Notes: generated from the letters alone by a model not told the origin. 64,000 bases of DNA from Chitinophaga deserti (GCF_003149455.1 NZ_QFFK01000001.1:310001-374000), one strand, 5' to 3'; shown: positions 46,601 to 55,512, counted from the stretch's first letter. Made by a program: numbers and translations.

Positions 46601-47195
46601 CTTCGCCATGGTTCTTTGCACGCAATGTAACAGGCGTAAGGCCTACTGCAGAAAAGCGGAGTTGTTCGCCATCGGTTACTACCAGCGAAAACAAACCGTC
46701 GTCGCCGGTTACCGTGCCCATGTTAGATTCCAGTGCACGGATAGAAACACCGGCCAGTTGCGGCCCCTGTTCACTCAATACCTGCCCCTGCAGCAGGAAC
46801 CCCACTTTGCCGGGCTTTGTACTGCCTCCGGGATCTTCGTCAGGGTAAATGATGATACCGCCCAGGTCCACCGCAAACTGTAGTTTGGTGTTCTGCAACA
46901 CCTGCTTCAGGAGGTTTTCCAGTGTAACATGCTTCATATCCACCGTTACGGGCGGCTGCCGGCGGATAATGTCTGCGTTGTAGGTAAACCGTACGTTCGA
47001 TAATGTCCGGATATCTTTCAGCGCTTTAGCCAGCGGCGTTTTGTCCGCCTTGTACGTTACGCGGATATCCAGTACGGATGGAGTCTGCGACTTTACTTCG
47101 CCGGGCGCGCATAGCAGCCAGGCAAACAGCAGACTGAATAAGGCAAGGGAATGCCATGCCTTTCCCTGAAAAGGCGTTCCAGTTTTCATGCTCAT
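43602..47195 (-). CDS. SusC-like TonB-dependent transporter with STN domain
   Basis: The 1197-residue protein has a signal peptide (LLFAWLLCAPGEVKSQ) and an STN domain (about 45-110, TLENLLKQVLQNTKLQFAVD). A carboxypeptidase-like domain (about 130-210), a plug with the DVESITFLRDAAATAIYGTR marker and a large barrel follow. The STN domain is the surface-signalling module that contacts a FecR-type anti-sigma factor, and a FecR gene and an ECF sigma gene lie directly upstream. It therefore probably takes part in its own induction on ligand binding. Start chosen at the ATG at 47195; 47189 is also possible, while a GTG at 47222 would precede a poor leader. Confidence 0.95.
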   Translation of the reverse strand: MSMKTGTPFQGKAWHSLALFSLLFAWLLCAPGEVKSQTPSVLDIRVTYKADKTPLAKALKDIRTLSNVRFTYNADIIRRQPPVTVDMKHVTLENLLKQVLQNTKLQFAVDLGGIIIYPDEDPGGSTKPGKVGFLLQGQVLSEQGPQLAGVSIRALESNMGTVTGDDGLFSLVVTDGEQLRFSAVGLTPVTLRAKNHGEGLMIVKLKPATEEIKEVVVNGYQRIEARMSTAATFKLDAAQILQPGAPSIDKMLQGKVPGLMILNTSGSVNAAPVIRMRGTSTFIGNPSPLWVIDGMIRPDPVPISSSDVNNVVNGNYSLIGSAVSGLNPYDVESITFLRDAAATAIYGTRAANGVIVIQTKKGKSGPLTVNYNTDMSFVARPSYKSMQLMNSEERMNLSREIIADGLVRNVLTRGFVPASTYEGLRAKLISRELTEDQYKLAVQEMSARNTDWFNILFRNSFSMSHSLSLSGGTDKASWYSSLSYTKGYGSAKEDGRDRYTADVRLNANVTKRMRVDMHVMASYMKMNGYYGGVSPLTYAIRTNRSIDPNEHYDWRMATIDASGFRPSTLQYNMLHELETTSNTNSVRSASANFNLSYDLGWGIRFQHSSSAMIDASDAFMAYDETSAVAAVARGYKLGDPVPDNAKAISQLPKGGLANLSNMNSLVLNTRNGLTFTRQLFDKRDQFDVTVGTEVMSRNIQGVLSQQPGYFPDRGRTFDANDFSRRSLGKTEIRDVQENQLGLYLNSAYNLMNKYIVGVTVRSDGSNRFGQYSNAKFLPNYGVSFRWDVSQEKWAQGWKALDRLSFRSSLGTQGNVVTEVGPNLIVSFKPGLAESFNINDRPRVIVKSLAYPDLRWEKTWQVNFGADVSFLGGRINLMADYYIKKGRDLLSGRAVPLENGVDEILVNAGSMNNRGLELVLNVVPVQRRDWNVSISFVNSLNKNEVVDQGYRNTYNDFINGTASVPGMPVGAFYSYAFKGLSADKGLPLFYNMENKGRAVDPREVLVYSGKQIPSFFGTVMPEVRYKQFSFGANFYYSLGTHKRMNPLYDKMVIAYGIPEPVNNASREMMNRWRKPGDERYTNIPATRDITIPEYQLIPQIEGSASAFSIPQYEMFDKSDLRVANSSFLRCTQMNLRYIVPRKVLGTSGIKGLQCSFNVSNPFTIASGKLRGQDPEIEGVGTTALPITRQYAWSIQATF

Positions 47196-47282
47196 GTTGA
47201 TAAAATGGTTTGGCTTTACCACCGGTTCTCCCGATGGTCCGTTCTTAATTGCATTAATGGCAAGCTGCCAGGGCGTCCCCCT

Positions 47283-48428
47283 TTAGTCCCGATACAAATA
47301 AACTGTTCTGTCTTCTATTTTGAATTGTACGTCCCCTGTTGTTCTTCTGATCTGTTCCAATACCGCCAGGAGGTTATCGGGCTGCGGCATATCCAGCGTA
47401 AAGCTGAGATTGCGGAGCCCCTCGTCTTTAAAGCGGAAACTATAATCGTATATTCTGCCTAATGTATGCGTAATATTTTCGAGTGTGGCTTCTTCGAAAT
47501 ACAACTGCCCGTCTTTCCAGGCTGTGTGTATCCTCACATCCACTTCTATGCTGGTAAGCGTTCCGGCAGCGGCATCGAATGCGGCCTGCTCTCCCGGTTT
47601 CAACACTTCCTGTTTTCCTGCGGCGGAGGTTCTTACCTTCCCGCTTTCCAGTGTAGCAAGCGTGATGGCTGTGTAGGTATTAACGTTGAAGCGGGTACCC
47701 AGCACTTCCACCGTCATCCCTTTGGCGCGTACCGAAAAAGGTTTGCCGGGATCGGTGGCCACATCAAAATAGGCCTCGCCGTCAACTTCCACTTCCCGGG
47801 TATCTCCTGTAAAGGCCGAAGGGTATACCAGCCGTGAACCGGCGTTTACCCATACCTTCGACCCGTCTGCCAGCGCTATGCGGAGGCGGTGCCCTCTGGG
47901 TACGATCAATGTATCGATGGTGGCGGACTGCGCATCTCCCGTTGCATAAACGATATCTTCATCGCTCGCGCTCAGGGAGGCGCCGTTCTGCCATTGCAGC
48001 TTTTGTGTGGAATCTCCCAGCAAGATGCTTTTCCCGGAAGATTTGATCTCTACTTTACTGGAAATATGTACGGAGGCTACCTGATCCTGCTTCGATGGAC
48101 CGGCAACCGGCTTCGTAGCCTGACGGATGCCTATAAACGCAACCCCCACCGCTGCTGCGGCCGCTACCGCCCAATACAGCTTCCTTACCCGGGGCCTGCG
48201 CACAGCCTGTTCTTCCTCCAGTTCCTTCCGGAACCGCTTCCAACCTTCTTCTGCCGGAAAACGGCCATCTTCTTCACCAGCCTTCAGCATACGGCTCATG
48301 TCATGCGCCATTTGCAGTTGCTCCGTTTCTTCCGCGCTATCATCCGCATCCGGTGTAGCACTGTTCTGCAGATTTTCGAGCTTCGGCAACAGCTTATCCC
48401 AATTGATATTTTTGTCCGGGTATTCCAT
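47283..48428 (-). CDS. FecR-type anti-sigma factor
   Basis: The 381-residue protein has a cytoplasmic N-terminal sigma-binding part (about 1-90, acidic) and one TM segment (about 92-112, YWAVAAAAAVGVAFIGI). A periplasmic FecR domain (about 150-250, VPRGHRLRIALADGSKVWVNAGS, GEAYFDVATDPGKPFSV) and a C-terminal DUF4974 domain that contacts the STN domain (about 300-381, FEEATLENITHTLGRIY) complete it. It should hold the ECF sigma factor until the SusC reports ligand. It lies between the sigma gene (51 bp upstream) and the SusC gene. Confidence 0.95.
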   Translation of the reverse strand: MEYPDKNINWDKLLPKLENLQNSATPDADDSAEETEQLQMAHDMSRMLKAGEEDGRFPAEEGWKRFRKELEEEQAVRRPRVRKLYWAVAAAAAVGVAFIGIRQATKPVAGPSKQDQVASVHISSKVEIKSSGKSILLGDSTQKLQWQNGASLSASDEDIVYATGDAQSATIDTLIVPRGHRLRIALADGSKVWVNAGSRLVYPSAFTGDTREVEVDGEAYFDVATDPGKPFSVRAKGMTVEVLGTRFNVNTYTAITLATLESGKVRTSAAGKQEVLKPGEQAAFDAAAGTLTSIEVDVRIHTAWKDGQLYFEEATLENITHTLGRIYDYSFRFKDEGLRNLSFTLDMPQPDNLLAVLEQIRRTTGDVQFKIEDRTVYLYRD

Positions 48429-48479
48429 TTGAACTATATGAATGGCAACCGACTTTTCCTTTCGGGTGAAGGCGGGTGA

Positions 48480-49028
48480 TTAATTTGTCAAAAAAAATAT
48501 AAAACCGATCAGGCGCACCATCCAGCTGCATTCTTTCCGGAGAAACTGATAGGCCAGTTTAATGTGTGTTTTGACGGTATTGACAGATATATCCAGCTGT
48601 TCGGCGATATCCGCATACCGGAGGCCGTCGCGGTTACTGAGGAGGAATACTTTGCGGCGCTGCATGGGTAAACGCGCAATAGCCGCCCATAGGGCGGCAT
48701 TACGTATATCGTCTGACTCGTCTTTTTCATCCGGTATTTCTCCGGCGGAGGCCGCCAGAACCATCGGTTCTTCGAAAACAATACGCCCGGCACGCTTGAT
48801 GTAGTTGAGGGAGGCGTTTTTTACCGCTCGTGCGGCATACTGGGTAAAACCAGTGGTGATGACCAGCTCTTCCCGCCTGCGCCAGCAGTACAAAAAGAAA
48901 TCCTGTACTATATCACGCGCAGTTTCCTCATTCTCCACTACCTGGAATGCTATCCGGCATAATGCCCCATAATGCGACCGGAACAAAGTCTCGAAAGAGT
49001 CCGGATCTCGTGAATTTGGTTGATACAT
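48480..49028 (-). CDS. ECF RNA polymerase sigma factor (SusC/FecR-linked)
   Basis: The 182-residue protein has a sigma region 2 (about 10-80, FETLFRSHYGALCRIAFQVV, ARDIVQDFFLYCWRRRE) and a region 4 HTH (about 110-165, LPMQRRKVFLLSNRDGLRYADIAEQLDISVNTVKTHI). It belongs to the Bacteroidota group that pairs with FecR and SusC. It probably directs transcription of the SusCD/peptidase operon. The C-terminus (WMVRLIGFIFFLTN) is unusually hydrophobic for this group and may touch the membrane. No TAnnTTTG box is visible upstream; a sigma-specific promoter is possible. Confidence 0.95.
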   Translation of the reverse strand: MYQPNSRDPDSFETLFRSHYGALCRIAFQVVENEETARDIVQDFFLYCWRRREELVITTGFTQYAARAVKNASLNYIKRAGRIVFEEPMVLAASAGEIPDEKDESDDIRNAALWAAIARLPMQRRKVFLLSNRDGLRYADIAEQLDISVNTVKTHIKLAYQFLRKECSWMVRLIGFIFFLTN

Positions 49029-49097
49029 ACCCCTATAAATGCGCTCATCATTAATCCTTTGTAAAATAATTAATAAATAGGATTCCGTTCAGCTTTT

Positions 49098-51167
49098 TCA
49101 TTTTGCGAGGTCCCGGAGGATGCCGGTTGCATGGTATATGTATCTGTCAGAAGTCCGGATACGGAGCCATTCCTGGTACCGGGCCACTTCATAATCCTCC
49201 ATGGGCGTGGCATCCGGCTGGCGCAGCTGGAGCCGTGCTGCCGCAGGTAACTGCCCGCCGGCTTCGAGGCGCTGCTCCTGTGCCGCCTGTACATCGGCCG
49301 ATTGCTGATAAGCCTTGTAGCTGAGGGGCTTTTTGTCTGCCGCATGGGCTTTCAGCCAGGCTACCGACTGCCGTACACCGGCAAACCCTGTATCCTGCTC
49401 CGCCCTTGCCCTGGCCGCCACAATTGCTGCAGCAACCGAACCCTCGTGCTTTGATTTCGTAAAGTAGGCCGCTTCCATAGAATCCGGCCGCAGCGCGGTA
49501 GCATAGCTCTTCTCGCGAAGGGCGCTCCATTCGCCTTTGGTGGGAAACACCACGTCGGGCGTTACCCCGATGAGTTGCGTAGGCACACCGGTAATACGGT
49601 AAAAACGGCCCAATGTAAGGGCTATAGAGCCATACCGGATGTTCGGAGTACCCAGGGTTTTACTCCCCATCTTCCCCATCAGCCTCGTTTCCTGCATCGT
49701 GCCCTTACCAAAAGATGAGGCACTCCCTACTACTACCGCCCTGCCGTAATCCTGCATGGCTGCGGAAAACATTTCGGAAGCGGAAGCACTGCTTTCATCC
49801 ACCATCACTGTAAGCGGCCCGTCATATAACATTTCCTGATATCTGACCATGTCGAAGCGCTTCTTCTCTGCTTTAAAGCGACCCTGTGCCACAGGGCCTT
49901 CCGGCAGAAATAAACCCGCCATCTTCTGCACCTCTTCCAGCGACCCGCCCAGGTTACCCCGCAGGTCAATGATAAGCCCGGTTATGGCTGCTTCTTTCAG
50001 CTTAATAATGGCCCGTGCCACATCTGCTGAACAGGCGGCCCCGTCTGCCCGGGAAAAGTCCCGGTAAAACGATGGCAGCTGGATGTACCCATACTTCTTA
50101 CCATCCTGCTCAATCACCGCGCATTTCGCTGCGCTGGTATTATCTTTTATTTCGCCACGTGTAAGGCTTACTTCCTTTTCCACACCGGCCCGGCTTACCA
50201 GCATCCTTAGCACGGTGCCCGAATCGCCGCGCACCATACGGGTAACGTCGAGCGCGGAAAGACCGCTCACCCGCACCATAGCCCCTTTCGGGTCGGTTAC
50301 GCCCACCACATGGTCGTTCAGCCGCAGGAGGCCGCTACGGTCTGCCGAACCGCCCGGCAGTATCTTTCCTATCCGAATCTCTCCTTCTTCGGTCAGCAGT
50401 TCCAGCCCCACACCAAAGTAACGCTGGGCCATCTGGGCATCACGGTCGCGGCTGTCGGCCGGAGCATAGAAGTTCGTATGCGGATCTATTTCCATTAGTA
50501 CCGTGTTCAGCAACATGGAAAAACGATCGTCGTCGGAAGTAATTCCGGTAAGATTGTTGTAAGCAGCATCCAGCCACACCAGCACTTTACGCCTGGCTTG
50601 CTTTTCTGCTTCAGCAAAGGTCAGTTTAGGATCAGCTTTGCGCAGCTCTGCTATTTTCTTCAGCACCGTCAGCTTCATCCGTTTCTCCCAGATGCGTTCC
50701 CGTTCAGCAGCAGTTACTGCATATTCCTTTTGGGATTCATCGAGGTATTCGTTGCGGGAGAGGTCCATCGGGCCAGACAGTATTCGGCGGTACAGCGGCA
50801 TGATTTCCCGGATACGGCGGGTAAGGGTTTCGCTGTAAGCCTTAAAAAAGGCAAGGGTAGGCTCGCGCAGTTCATCGTCGAGCTGCCGCTCCCAGGTTTT
50901 CAGCCGCTCAATATCTTCACGGAGAAAAACGCCTTTATTGATATCCTGGCTTTCTATGTATTTCTTCCATACGGAAGCAGAAAACGCGTCATCCAGCACC
51001 GGAGGCTGGAAATGTTCCGCAGTTACGCGTTTCATAACCTGCCTGATCGTATTGATCCGGTAAGTATCCGTATCGTCTGCCGGCCGGCCGGCAAATGCCA
51101 GCCATCCGATAACGATGGCCGGCAGCGTATGACGGAGTTTGGCGAAAGGGAGGGAAATATACTTCAT
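49098..51167 (-). CDS. S41-family C-terminal processing (Prc-like) protease
   Basis: The 689-residue protein has a signal peptide and an N-terminal helical domain. A PDZ domain (about 245-335, RIGKILPGGSADRSGLL) and the S41 catalytic core follow. The Prc triad equivalents are Ser462 (DESSASASE), Asp473 (MQDYG) and Lys488 (FGKGT), giving a Ser/Lys protease. Extra C-terminal helices match the tail domain of Prc proteins. It cuts periplasmic proteins from their C-termini. It lies upstream of the sigma gene on the same strand (69 bp) and diverges from the thioredoxin gene at 51338. It may be part of the peptide-locus regulon or housekeeping. Confidence 0.93.
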   Translation of the reverse strand: MKYISLPFAKLRHTLPAIVIGWLAFAGRPADDTDTYRINTIRQVMKRVTAEHFQPPVLDDAFSASVWKKYIESQDINKGVFLREDIERLKTWERQLDDELREPTLAFFKAYSETLTRRIREIMPLYRRILSGPMDLSRNEYLDESQKEYAVTAAERERIWEKRMKLTVLKKIAELRKADPKLTFAEAEKQARRKVLVWLDAAYNNLTGITSDDDRFSMLLNTVLMEIDPHTNFYAPADSRDRDAQMAQRYFGVGLELLTEEGEIRIGKILPGGSADRSGLLRLNDHVVGVTDPKGAMVRVSGLSALDVTRMVRGDSGTVLRMLVSRAGVEKEVSLTRGEIKDNTSAAKCAVIEQDGKKYGYIQLPSFYRDFSRADGAACSADVARAIIKLKEAAITGLIIDLRGNLGGSLEEVQKMAGLFLPEGPVAQGRFKAEKKRFDMVRYQEMLYDGPLTVMVDESSASASEMFSAAMQDYGRAVVVGSASSFGKGTMQETRLMGKMGSKTLGTPNIRYGSIALTLGRFYRITGVPTQLIGVTPDVVFPTKGEWSALREKSYATALRPDSMEAAYFTKSKHEGSVAAAIVAARARAEQDTGFAGVRQSVAWLKAHAADKKPLSYKAYQQSADVQAAQEQRLEAGGQLPAAARLQLRQPDATPMEDYEVARYQEWLRIRTSDRYIYHATGILRDLAK

Positions 51168-51337
51168 ATCCTTTTAGGCAACTGAACTCCAAAATCGGGT
51201 GAACCACCTCCGGGAAAACAATCATCCGTATCCCGGCACCGCCCCTTCACCCTAAAATGCCGGTCCGTTTGCCTTATTAAATGACGAGGCAAGTCTTTGC
51301 CCGGATTTTCAATTCTCATACTCAATAAACATCAGAC

Positions 51338-52597
51338 ATGCACGAAACGCGTTCCTCCTTCCGGCATTCACGGCTGCTTCCGGTACTGCTCACCTGCCTC
51401 CTTCTGCCAAACCTCCTTTCCGCACAGGGTATTAAATTCCGTAACGACCTCGACTGGAAAGCCGTGCAGCAGCTGGCCAAACAGGAAGGGAAAGGAATCT
51501 TCATCGACTTCTTCACCACCTGGTGCGGGCCATGCAAACACATGACCCGGTTTATATTTTCCCGGGATGATGTGGGTGAATACATGAACAAACATTATAT
51601 CAGCATCAAGATGCAGGTAGACAGTACGGCAGGAGACGCTCCTGAAGTGCGCCGCTGGCGGAAGGAAACCCTGGAGTTGGCTGCGCGCTATAAGGTAAAA
51701 AGCTACCCTACCATGGTGTTCCTCGAAGCCGACGGTTCCCCCAAACATAAAATGATGGGTTCTTTCGACTCCCAACCATTCATCCATGGCGGGAAGCTGG
51801 GCCGCCAGCAAGACTCCGGGTATGATGCACTGCAACGCCGTTACCGCGCCGGCAACCGTGATCCCAAAATTCTCCGCGCCTACGCCCTGGCAGCACGGGC
51901 AGCGGGAGACCGGGAAGCCGATACAGTTGCCACACAGTATTTACACCTTGAAAAAAATGTATTCAGCCTCCCCTACCTTACGATAGCGCAGCAGTTTACA
52001 AAAGATACGGCTGATAAAGGCTTCCGGCTCATGATGGAGGAACCCGCCAAAGTAAATGCCCTCCTTGGCCCCGGAATAGCGCAGCAGGTTGCGTTCAACA
52101 TTCTCCTGCAAAAGCTCCAGCCTCCAGGGCTCTCATCAGAAGTATCGGATGCATCAGGCAAATTCCTGCAGCAACGCTATCCTGAAAAAGCAAAGCAAAT
52201 CATTGCCTACTCCAGGATGCGGGCAGCGAATGAAAAAATGGACTCCGCCACACTTTTCCCATTGACCGAAGCTTACCTGCAGCAATACGGTAATGAGATT
52301 TCGTATGAAGAACGCTCCAACCTCGCGATTACTGCGGCTACGATATACAAAGACAAGTACAGGCTGGAGAAAGCATTGTTATGGAACAAACCAACGCTTC
52401 ATGCGCAGGGAGATAAAATGCACCCCTATGCAGAATCCGTTCTGCTCTATGCACTTGGCCGCCGGCAGGAATCGCTCACTTACATGGATCAGGCTATAGC
52501 CAGGGCGGAATCGTTCCCCGAACAGATGTTCCGCGCTATGCGCGCCTGGATGGCCGATGGTAAAGACCTTTCCGAACTCGTGCTGACCAATCTCTAA
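51338..52597 (+). CDS. Secreted thioredoxin-domain protein with helical C-terminus
   Basis: The 419-residue protein has a signal peptide (LLPVLLTCLLLPNLLSAQG) and an N-terminal thioredoxin domain with WCGPC (62-66, DFFTTWCGPCKHMTRFIFS). The cis-Pro is in YKVKSYPTMVFLEADG. The remaining 250 residues are helical repeats resembling TPR-like pairs (YAESVLLYALGRRQESLTYMDQ). It is probably periplasmic. It diverges from the S41 protease and is followed by a second redoxin gene 99 bp downstream. Together with the two TlpA proteins of the operon, the locus encodes four thioredoxin folds. Confidence 0.92.
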   Translation: MHETRSSFRHSRLLPVLLTCLLLPNLLSAQGIKFRNDLDWKAVQQLAKQEGKGIFIDFFTTWCGPCKHMTRFIFSRDDVGEYMNKHYISIKMQVDSTAGDAPEVRRWRKETLELAARYKVKSYPTMVFLEADGSPKHKMMGSFDSQPFIHGGKLGRQQDSGYDALQRRYRAGNRDPKILRAYALAARAAGDREADTVATQYLHLEKNVFSLPYLTIAQQFTKDTADKGFRLMMEEPAKVNALLGPGIAQQVAFNILLQKLQPPGLSSEVSDASGKFLQQRYPEKAKQIIAYSRMRAANEKMDSATLFPLTEAYLQQYGNEISYEERSNLAITAATIYKDKYRLEKALLWNKPTLHAQGDKMHPYAESVLLYALGRRQESLTYMDQAIARAESFPEQMFRAMRAWMADGKDLSELVLTNL

Positions 52598-52696
52598 TGC
52601 AACTTTAATTTGCCGGGATATTTCAGGTTATTGGGGTAAATTTATTATGTGCAGGCATCCTGCACAGCTATTTATTACCCTGATAACCTGAAACCC

Positions 52697-53605
52697 ATGT
52701 TGATAAGCCACTACCTCATTTGGAGCGCTCTCGCGCTTGCCGGAAACTACCCCGCACCATTACCACAGCAACAAAAGCCCGTTTTACCCCCACGTGAAGT
52801 CATCAGCTGGGATACCTCCCGGATATATACCAATCTTAAAGAACTTAGCCTGCAGAAGAATAAAAAAGACTCTGTATTCTATGCATGGTTTAAGAAAATG
52901 CCCAACAATGCTGACTATGTTTTCCTTCGCGACAGCCTGATGTGGCAAATGCAGGAAGAATACGCGATTGTGCTTTTCAACAATCTGCAACGCCAGCCAC
53001 AGAATGCATTAACTTTAAGTAACCTTTATTTTATCACACGTATTTCGTTCGACTTTGAAAACAGCCGGCTGGAAGGGATGTTCCGGAAATTCCCCGCAAG
53101 CCTTCGCAAAAGTGAAAGAGGTAAAGAAATTGAAGCAGCACTGCTGGCACGCGCAGGTCAGAACAAGGGGAAGAATATTCTGCCGCTGCTGACTTCCACG
53201 AAGGGCACTACCCTTGAGGGGAAAAAACTATCCGTTTCTGATTTGCTGAAAGACGGTAAGGAAGAATATATTCTTGTATTCGGGGCATCCTGGTGCAGCC
53301 CATGCCGGCACAACGATAAAGTTATCGAAAGAGCCACTGCAGGTAAGAACCAACTGAAGTATAAAATTATCTATCTCTCCATAGACACTAAGCGGGAGAA
53401 ATGGATTGCACATGAAAAGGAAGCACCCGGCGAAAGAAACGCGCTTTTACTGAATGGTGGATTCGAGGCGGGAATACTTAAGCAACTCGGCATTTCAGGT
53501 ATCCCGCATTACATTGTAGTAGACAGTAATGGCAAGGTGCTGGAAGATAACAAAGGAGCGGTGAAGAGATTGCTTCAGCGTTTGTTACAACTACAACAGG
53601 CGTAA
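52697..53605 (+). CDS. TlpA-like thioredoxin-domain protein
   Basis: The 302-residue protein starts at Met 52697 (MLISHYLIWSALALAG), giving a signal-like N-terminus; the frame also opens at a GTG at 52649. A helical middle (about 60-175) precedes a C-terminal thioredoxin domain with WCSPC (VFGASWCSPCRHNDKV, about 197-203) and a cis-Pro in SGIPHYIVVDSNGK. The fold is the TlpA/ResA type. The gene follows another thioredoxin-domain gene on the plus strand and ends against a convergent lipoprotein gene with a terminator between. Substrate unknown. Confidence 0.9.
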   Translation: MLISHYLIWSALALAGNYPAPLPQQQKPVLPPREVISWDTSRIYTNLKELSLQKNKKDSVFYAWFKKMPNNADYVFLRDSLMWQMQEEYAIVLFNNLQRQPQNALTLSNLYFITRISFDFENSRLEGMFRKFPASLRKSERGKEIEAALLARAGQNKGKNILPLLTSTKGTTLEGKKLSVSDLLKDGKEEYILVFGASWCSPCRHNDKVIERATAGKNQLKYKIIYLSIDTKREKWIAHEKEAPGERNALLLNGGFEAGILKQLGISGIPHYIVVDSNGKVLEDNKGAVKRLLQRLLQLQQA

Positions 53606-53640
53606 TATCATACCCCTTGGGACTTCCTTATAAAAAGAAA

Positions 53641-53667
53641 CCTGTACTATCCGGTGGATAATACAGG
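53641..53667 (-). terminator. Terminator of small lipoprotein gene
   Basis: Arms CCTGTACTATCC (53641-53652) and GGATAATACAGG (53656-53667) pair with one mismatch around GGT. Read on the minus strand they are followed by a U-tract (plus-strand AAAAAGAAA at 53632-53640). The gene at 53721 lies about 55 bp upstream of it. Confidence 0.8.
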
Positions 53668-53720
53668 TCAATATCAGCAGAAACCTTCTGCTAATTCTTA
53701 GCAATCCTGCACTTCAAACG

Positions 53721-54125
53721 CTATTGCTCAGATGGGATCAGAACGATTTTAAACTTAACAGGACCGGTTGGCCTGGCCCCCTGTCCACCATTGGCTCCCT
53801 GAATGGAAAGGGTCAGGAAGCCCGGTGAATAAAAGAAGGTATAGCTCAGGTTATCGTATACCTGCGGCAAAGCCTCGTAGTTAGTACCGTCAAACATCGC
53901 CGCAACAACTACGCCGTCGTTAGTAAATGAAACGTTGTCTATTTCCGGCATGTTGATGACAGCCGTATAAGTACCATCCTGCTGATTGAGTTTCCAGTCA
54001 GCTATTGCTACGGTATGAACAACGGTGAAATTGGGAATGTTTTCGTTCGTAATGTATTCCTTCTTACAGGACGACGCTACCAGGAAAATGCTGAGAAGTG
54101 CTAAAAGCAGGGGCCATTTCTTCAT
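53721..54125 (-). CDS. Small beta-rich lipoprotein, unknown
   Basis: The 134-residue lipoprotein (LLSIFLVASSC) resembles a family of small Bacteroidota lipoproteins that end with the pattern VFxYxPGxLxLxIxG.. PVKFKIVLIPxEQ, often preceded by collagen-like repeats; here the repeats are absent. The lipobox sets the start at 54125. Family likeness is from memory. It has its own terminator. Upstream is the end of the MFS gene (135 bp gap), so it may be read separately from the catabolic operon. Confidence 0.7.
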   Translation of the reverse strand: MKKWPLLLALLSIFLVASSCKKEYITNENIPNFTVVHTVAIADWKLNQQDGTYTAVINMPEIDNVSFTNDGVVVAAMFDGTNYEALPQVYDNLSYTFFYSPGFLTLSIQGANGGQGARPTGPVKFKIVLIPSEQ

Positions 54126-54260
54126 AAGGGTAATTTTAATATCAAATACAAAAGGTGTACCGGAAAATCTGCCGGGTATGAAAACCAGGCGTTTAGGCAC
54201 CGTTTATAGCCGAAATAATCAACCTTTTGAAGCAATAGCCCCTGCGGATCGTCTTAAATA

Positions 54261-55481
54261 TTAATGTGCTGCCCTTACAACTCCGGGGCGGGTCTTTCTA
54301 ACCCAGAACCAGAGAATTGCAAACAGAATGATTAATACACCGGGGAAAATTATCATGAACTTCATGGTTTCCTGACCGGCAGCCAGCTCCAGTTCAGAGC
54401 CGGTTAATCCATTTGCCGCGGCACGAACCCGGCCTTCATCAATCCACCTGCCGATAACGGGATTCCAGATGGAGGTGGAAAACATACCCACCGCTCCTAC
54501 TACAGACATACCAAAAGCCCCGCTTTTAGGTATTTTCTCCGCAACGAAACCGATCATATTGGGCCAGAAGTAACATACGCCTATCGCAAAGAAGATTGCG
54601 GCAACATATACCATCCCCCCGGTTTGGGTGCTGAACAGGTAAATACCGATGGTTGCAAATACGGCGGAACCCAGCAATACGCCCGTCTGGTCAAACTTCC
54701 CAACGATTTCTCCGCCAAAATACCTGCCTACTGCCATTAAGCCCGTCACCAGCGCCAGTACCACCATGGGTTCTGCGCCACTGGCCGCCATGATGATGCC
54801 GGTCCACTGTTGCGGCCCGAATTCACTGATGGCAGTAAGAGACATGCAAGCGGCGATAAATATAAACAGTGGGGTAATCATGGCTTTCAGGTTCTCCACA
54901 ACGGATACGCTCTCTTTGTGCTGGGGCTCCGGAAATTGCTGCTTATAGAACAAAAACGCGTACACTAATGTAGGTAGCAGGATGATCCAGATCTGTGCCT
55001 CCCAGCCCAGTTTCAGCTGCGTCATCCCCAGCGATACGAGGCTGCCTATCACAATACCACCCGGGAACCACATGTGGAAGCGGTTTAACAGGGTGTTCAT
55101 CTGCTTACCGGAATAACTGTCTGCAATCATAGGATTACAGGCCGCCTCGGTACAGCCGTTCCCCAGCCCCAATAGCAATGTGGAAATCAAAAGCCCGGTA
55201 TAACCACCCGAATAGATCGTCAGCAGAATGCCCAGCGTATGCGCAAAGAATGCGAAGATCATTATCCGCTTAGGCCCGATCTGGTAGTAAAACAGCCCGC
55301 CGATCACCATGGAGATCGGGAAGCCCAGGAACCACATGGAGTTGATAAATCCCAGCTGCGTGGCATTCAGCTGGAAAGTTTCCGCCAGCTGCGGAAGAAT
55401 GCCCGCCCTGATGCTAAATGAAAATGCAGTTGTAATAAGGGCGAAACAACTGCCATAAAACAATCTTAGTTTGTTGTTCAT
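54261..55481 (-). CDS. MFS sugar transporter (FucP-like)
   Basis: The 406-residue protein has about 12 TM helices, with MFS signatures such as GGLFYYQIGPKRIMIF between helices 2 and 3 and a central loop near 195-210. It looks like the fucose-permease branch of the MFS. It is the last gene of the catabolic operon (31 bp after the cytochrome gene), so it probably imports the substrate or a related sugar. Substrate specificity cannot be read from sequence alone. Confidence 0.85.
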   Translation of the reverse strand: MNNKLRLFYGSCFALITTAFSFSIRAGILPQLAETFQLNATQLGFINSMWFLGFPISMVIGGLFYYQIGPKRIMIFAFFAHTLGILLTIYSGGYTGLLISTLLLGLGNGCTEAACNPMIADSYSGKQMNTLLNRFHMWFPGGIVIGSLVSLGMTQLKLGWEAQIWIILLPTLVYAFLFYKQQFPEPQHKESVSVVENLKAMITPLFIFIAACMSLTAISEFGPQQWTGIIMAASGAEPMVVLALVTGLMAVGRYFGGEIVGKFDQTGVLLGSAVFATIGIYLFSTQTGGMVYVAAIFFAIGVCYFWPNMIGFVAEKIPKSGAFGMSVVGAVGMFSTSIWNPVIGRWIDEGRVRAAANGLTGSELELAAGQETMKFMIIFPGVLIILFAILWFWVRKTRPGVVRAAH

Positions 55482-55512
55482 AACGCTGAATTTTTAAATG
55501 TAGACGTACCCG

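Noticed and set aside
47196..47222. GTG start at 47222 extending the STN-SusC gene
   Set aside because: The extension adds no signal peptide. The ATG at 47195 directly precedes the signal sequence.
52649..52696. GTG start at 52649 extending the thioredoxin gene
   Set aside because: The Met at 52697 begins a signal-like sequence, and the extra residues look non-coding.
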